Below are positions 60,896 through 64,000 of a stretch of 64,000 bases of DNA, one piece after another. The position numbers were made by a program, and so were the translations under genes. Position 1 is the stretch's first letter, and the number at the start of each line of letters is the position of its first letter. The notes beneath the pieces were generated by a model that did no database searches, was not told the DNA's origin, and was given only the letters and a program-made list of their open reading frames with translations. This DNA comes from Prado023 sp963774745 (GTDB lineage: Bacteria > Actinomycetota > Actinomycetes > S36-B12 > CAIYMF01), in contig CAVZGE010000008.1 of the NCBI GenBank assembly GCA_963774745.1, positions 1-64,000 of the forward strand, given 5' to 3'.

Positions 60896-62635
60896 ATGAC
60901 CACGATGGTCACCGAGACCGAGGACCATCGGCCGAGCCCGCTGTGGGAGGACGACGAGGGGTTCGAGCGGCTCCTCCGGGGCGTCCAGGCGTGGCACCTC
61001 TTCCTCGCCGGGGCCTCGACCTGGGTCCTGGTCAACATCGGAGCCGGGATCTGGCAGCTCGCCTCCCTGCCCCGCACGGGCCTGGGTGTCGCCGGCGCCA
61101 TCGGGCTGGGAGTCAACCTGCTCGTGGTCCTCCTCCTGGGGCGTCGCGCCCGGGTGGGACGCACGCTGTCCTTCCTCGTGAGCCTCTTCGTGGCCCTGGG
61201 CGCCTTCGTCGTGCTGTTCGGCGCGCTGGAGATCGCCGAGGGGCTGGATGTCTTCGCCGGCGCCTTCCAGCGGGCGTTCCCCGCCCTGATCCTCATCTCC
61301 GTCGGGGTGGTCTGGTGGGTGATCGCCCGGCGCATCCACAGGCGCCTGCTGCCTCCAGGCGCGCTGGTCACCGACGACGCCGTGAACTCGGGCGCAGTTC
61401 GTGCGGCGCAGTGGCTGATGTGGGCGGGCCTGGCGATCGTCGCCATCGGCGGGGCGTGGTGGCTGTTCCTCATGCGTGCCCAGCGGGCGCTGCTGTTCTT
61501 CGGCGATGCCATCCGCGACGATCCCGTGGTCTTCCTCGCGGCACTGGTCGTCTTCCTCGTGGCCGCCTGGGCGCTGCGCACCATCATCTCCGACCGCTCT
61601 GCGCGCTACTTCCTGGTGGAGAATGCCCAGGCCGAGGCGCTGACCGGGTGGTTGTACCTCTCGCCGAACCTCCTGGGGTTCCTGGCCTTCTTCGCCGGGC
61701 CCCTCGTCTTCTCGATGGTCATCTCGTTCTACGACTGGGACGGGGTCTCCTCGGCCGTCTACGTGGGGCTCGACAACTACATCGAGACGCTCTCGGTGCG
61801 AGTGGCCGGGTCGGCTGGCGACCTGCCGCCGGGCTACACGGAGGTCTTCGGCCTGCCCTTCAGCGACTCCGTGGTCGGTGGGACCGATCCGCTGTTCTGG
61901 AAGTCGCTGACCAACATCTTCCTGTTCATGATCATGGCGATCCCGGCGGCGGTGCTGTCCGCGCTGTTCCTGGCCGTCATGATCAACGCCGGCTACCGGG
62001 GCACCAAGGCCTTCCGGACGGTCTTCTTCGTCCCCGCCGTCGCCGGCGTGATCGGGGTGACCCTCATCTGGAAGCAGATGTTCAACGCCGCGGTCGGCTT
62101 CATCAACTGGGGGATCGCCACCGGCGGCCAGGCGGTCAACGTCGTGCTGCCGGGGGACCCGTTCCCCGATCGCGTCGAGATCGGCTGGCTGTCGGACCCG
62201 AACATCGCGCTGCTGGCCGTGTGCATCGTGTTCGTGTGGTCCCAGTTCGGCTTCAACACCGTCCTGTTCACGGCCGGCCTGCAGGGCATCGGCCGCGACC
62301 TCTACGAGGCAGCCGAGCTCGACGGCTGCAACGCCTGGCAGCAGTTCCGGCACGTCACCGTCCCGCAGCTGCGGGAGACCACGTTCTTCGTGACGGTGAC
62401 GACCGTGATCCTCGCCCTCCAGCTGTTCGACATCGTCTACGCGCTCAACCAGCCGAATCCGGTGGGCTACCCGGACAACGCCACGCTGACGCCGGTCGTC
62501 TACATCTACCAGCTCGGCTTCCAGCAGGACTCCTTCGGGCAGGCCAGCGCCGTGGCCTGGGTGCTGTTCGTGATCATCTTCATCTTCACCCTCGCCCAGT
62601 TCCGAGCCCAGCGCGCCGATGCGGAGGTGAAGTGA
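60896..62635 (+). CDS. ABC sugar permease, MalF-like, with N-terminal membrane extension
   Basis: 579 aa, AGGAGG 7 nt before the ATG. Residues about 30-235 are an extra region with six hydrophobic segments (for example HLFLAGASTWVLVNIGAG). The canonical permease starts near TGWLYLSPNLLGFLAFF, and the EAA loop is EAAELDGCNAWQQFRHVTVP. The total is about 12 membrane helices, well above the usual six to eight. It pairs with the next gene to form the sugar channel. No ATPase gene is in the operon so far. Confidence 0.85.
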   Translation: MTTMVTETEDHRPSPLWEDDEGFERLLRGVQAWHLFLAGASTWVLVNIGAGIWQLASLPRTGLGVAGAIGLGVNLLVVLLLGRRARVGRTLSFLVSLFVALGAFVVLFGALEIAEGLDVFAGAFQRAFPALILISVGVVWWVIARRIHRRLLPPGALVTDDAVNSGAVRAAQWLMWAGLAIVAIGGAWWLFLMRAQRALLFFGDAIRDDPVVFLAALVVFLVAAWALRTIISDRSARYFLVENAQAEALTGWLYLSPNLLGFLAFFAGPLVFSMVISFYDWDGVSSAVYVGLDNYIETLSVRVAGSAGDLPPGYTEVFGLPFSDSVVGGTDPLFWKSLTNIFLFMIMAIPAAVLSALFLAVMINAGYRGTKAFRTVFFVPAVAGVIGVTLIWKQMFNAAVGFINWGIATGGQAVNVVLPGDPFPDRVEIGWLSDPNIALLAVCIVFVWSQFGFNTVLFTAGLQGIGRDLYEAAELDGCNAWQQFRHVTVPQLRETTFFVTVTTVILALQLFDIVYALNQPNPVGYPDNATLTPVVYIYQLGFQQDSFGQASAVAWVLFVIIFIFTLAQFRAQRADAEVK

Positions 62636-63849
62636 TGCCCAGGTCAGGTCGTCCCGTCCGTGGGTGGCGGGCCCAGTTCGCCCGGTTCTTCGTCTACGCC
62701 AGCCTCACGATCGCGGGACTGGTCGTCCTCATCCCGTTCCTCTTCGCCCTCTCCGGGTCGATGAAGACCGCCGAGGACGTGTTCACCTACCCGCCCAGGG
62801 TCCTGCCGTACGTGGCCGCGACGGTGAGCGTGGACGGGCAGGACCTCCCCGTGTTCACCGTGCCCCTGGCCGGCGGCGGCACCGCGGACCTGGCCCGGGT
62901 GGAGAACGGCACCAGCCTGCGGGAGTTCCGCCAGGTCGACGACCCGGACTTCATCCTCGTGAGCCCGAAGGACGCCCTGCAGCCGACCGGGACCACCATC
63001 CTGGTGGACGGCAAGGAGAAGGACGTCTACGTCGTCACGGTCAACGGCCAGCAGGTGGAGGTCTACGACAACCGCTCGCGGATCGGCGGCACCTACGTCG
63101 ATCCCGCGGACCCGAGCGCCCCACCGGTGTTCGCCGTCCCGGCGGACGTGGTCCCGGTGGAGCAGGTCAACTTCCAGACGGGCAACTACTCCAAGGTCCT
63201 GAACCTCAACGGGTTCTCCCGGGCGCTGACGAACACCGTGCTCATCACGATCCTCGTGGTGCTCGGCCAGGTCCTGACCAGCATCCTGGGCGGGTACGCC
63301 TTCGCCCGGTTGCGGTTCCGGGGACGGGAGAAGCTCTTCCTCTTCTACCTGGGATCGATCATGATCCCGTTCGTCGTCCTGATCATCCCGCTCTACCGGT
63401 TGATGGTCGAGATCGGGTGGGTCAACGACCTGGTGTCCCTGGTGATCCCGTTCGCGTTCACCGCCTACGGCACGTTCCTGATGCGCCAGTTCTTCGTGAC
63501 GATCCCCAAGGAGCTCGAGGAGGCCGCGATCCTCGATGGCGCCTCGCGGTGGACGATCCTCTGGAAGGTGTTCGTCCCCCTGTCGATCCCGGCCATCGCC
63601 ACGCTGACGACGTTCTCGTTCCTCTACGCCTGGAACTCCTTCGTCTGGCCGTTGATCGTCATCGACTCGGGCAACCAGGAGAACAGCGTCCTCGCGCTCA
63701 CCCTGGCCACGCTCGGGGGGCGCGCGGCCGATGCACCGAACCTGGTGCTCGCCGGCGTCATGATCGCGATGATCCCGCCGGTCACGGTCTTCCTCCTGGC
63801 CCAGCGCTACTTCGTCGAGAACGTCGCCAGCAGCGGGATCAAGGGCTGA
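62635..63849 (+). CDS. ABC sugar permease, MalG-like, with extracytoplasmic insertion
   Basis: 404 aa, ATG overlapping the previous stop (TGATG). TM1 (SLTIAGLVVLIPFLFALSGS) is followed by about 130 extra, strand-rich residues (about 55-180), rather than the short loop of typical MalG-like permeases. The standard five helices follow, with EAA loop EEAAILDGASRWTILWKVFVP. The insertion should sit outside the membrane and could touch the lipoprotein. Import role with the upstream permease. Confidence 0.85.
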   Translation: MPRSGRPVRGWRAQFARFFVYASLTIAGLVVLIPFLFALSGSMKTAEDVFTYPPRVLPYVAATVSVDGQDLPVFTVPLAGGGTADLARVENGTSLREFRQVDDPDFILVSPKDALQPTGTTILVDGKEKDVYVVTVNGQQVEVYDNRSRIGGTYVDPADPSAPPVFAVPADVVPVEQVNFQTGNYSKVLNLNGFSRALTNTVLITILVVLGQVLTSILGGYAFARLRFRGREKLFLFYLGSIMIPFVVLIIPLYRLMVEIGWVNDLVSLVIPFAFTAYGTFLMRQFFVTIPKELEEAAILDGASRWTILWKVFVPLSIPAIATLTTFSFLYAWNSFVWPLIVIDSGNQENSVLALTLATLGGRAADAPNLVLAGVMIAMIPPVTVFLLAQRYFVENVASSGIKG

Positions 63850-63886
63850 GTCGCGTGCTCGACAGCGCGGGCCCCGAGGGCGGGCG

Positions 63887-64000
63887 ATGACCAGCACGAC
63901 ATCTGTGGTGCACCTGCGCCGCGGTGGGACCAGCGTCGTGCTGCGCTGCGACGGCGACCAACTGCCCTGCGTCCTGCACTGGGGCCCTGATCTGGGCGAG
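63887..64000 (+). CDS. alpha-galactosidase (GH36), N-terminal fragment
   Basis: 38 residues, cut by the right edge. MTSTTSVVHLRRGGTSVVLR, then LPCVLHWGPDLGE matches the start of the GH36 N-terminal beta-sandwich (the LHWGxDLG motif). GAGGG lies 6 nt before the ATG. The catalytic barrel is outside the window. Its position after the two permeases supports uptake and hydrolysis of alpha-galactosides. Confidence 0.65.
   Translation, partial: MTSTTSVVHLRRGGTSVVLRCDGDQLPCVLHWGPDLGE

Noticed and set aside
1..64000. tRNA, rRNA, CRISPR array, riboswitch or replication origin
   Set aside because: No cloverleaf, regular spaced repeat, known aptamer core or DnaA-box cluster was seen on reading both strands; a covariance-model search was not possible here.

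Overview
The window is 64 kb of very GC-rich, gene-dense DNA from an actinomycete-type bacterium (Actinomycetota). The evidence is the linked set glnA2-glnE-nadE-panB-map, a single-chain bacterial type I fatty acid synthase followed by acpS, two DUF222/HNH (13E12-type) endonuclease genes, candidate LexA and DtxR/IdeR-type boxes, and many leaderless start codons with a TANNNT-like -10 hexamer 6-7 nt upstream. The genus cannot be fixed from this window. No tRNA, rRNA, CRISPR array, insertion sequence or prophage module was seen.

Layout. 0-5 kb: an alpha/beta hydrolase cut by the left edge, a uracil-DNA-glycosylase-like protein, a ComEC-like metallohydrolase, an amidohydrolase and a conserved hypothetical. 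5.2-8.6 kb: a compact six-gene cluster of a secreted collagen-like protein (frameshifted), a Tat-signal protein, three paralogous phage-tail-collar (microcystin-dependent-protein type) proteins and a GNAT acetyltransferase, with no phage genes around it; this is the best candidate for an undescribed system. 8.7-16.6 kb: DUF255 protein, alpha/beta hydrolase, beta-lactamase-like hydrolase, DUF2231 membrane protein, an HNH endonuclease, an amino-acid permease and a YdeI/DUF1905 protein. 16.7-22.9 kb: Fe-S protein, glutamate-cysteine-ligase-like enzyme, rhodanese behind a CsoR/CstR-like operator, ceramidase-like membrane protein, PlsC-like acyltransferase and a Pro/Thr-rich Ig-like protein.

22.9-37.6 kb is mostly core metabolism: cysK-cysE (cysteine synthesis), META and YwiC-like proteins, a K+ channel, CPBP protease, MarR regulator, map, an MFS exporter (frameshifted), panB, nadE, glnA2 and glnE. 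37.7-48.6 kb is the lipid block: fas (3,092 codons), acpS to activate its carrier domain, then a TetR regulator and a DUF3592 protein. 48.6-53.3 kb holds an unusual fusion of a universal-stress-like domain, a membrane anchor, a coiled coil and an M23 peptidase, plus a large polytopic protein and two tiny membrane proteins.

53.4-59.3 kb: a second HNH endonuclease with a near-perfect SOS box, a VOC protein, a membrane alpha/beta hydrolase, a cupin and an ABM-fold protein with two iron-box-like sequences between them, and an XRE regulator. 59.4-64 kb: a carbohydrate ABC importer (lipoprotein plus two atypical permeases) leading into a GH36 alpha-galactosidase cut by the right edge, so the probable substrate is an alpha-galactoside.

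Four genes in the first 30 kb (collagen-like, DUF255, alpha/beta hydrolase, MFS) each carry a net +1 frameshift while the largest genes are intact. Assembly indels are as likely as real pseudogenes.
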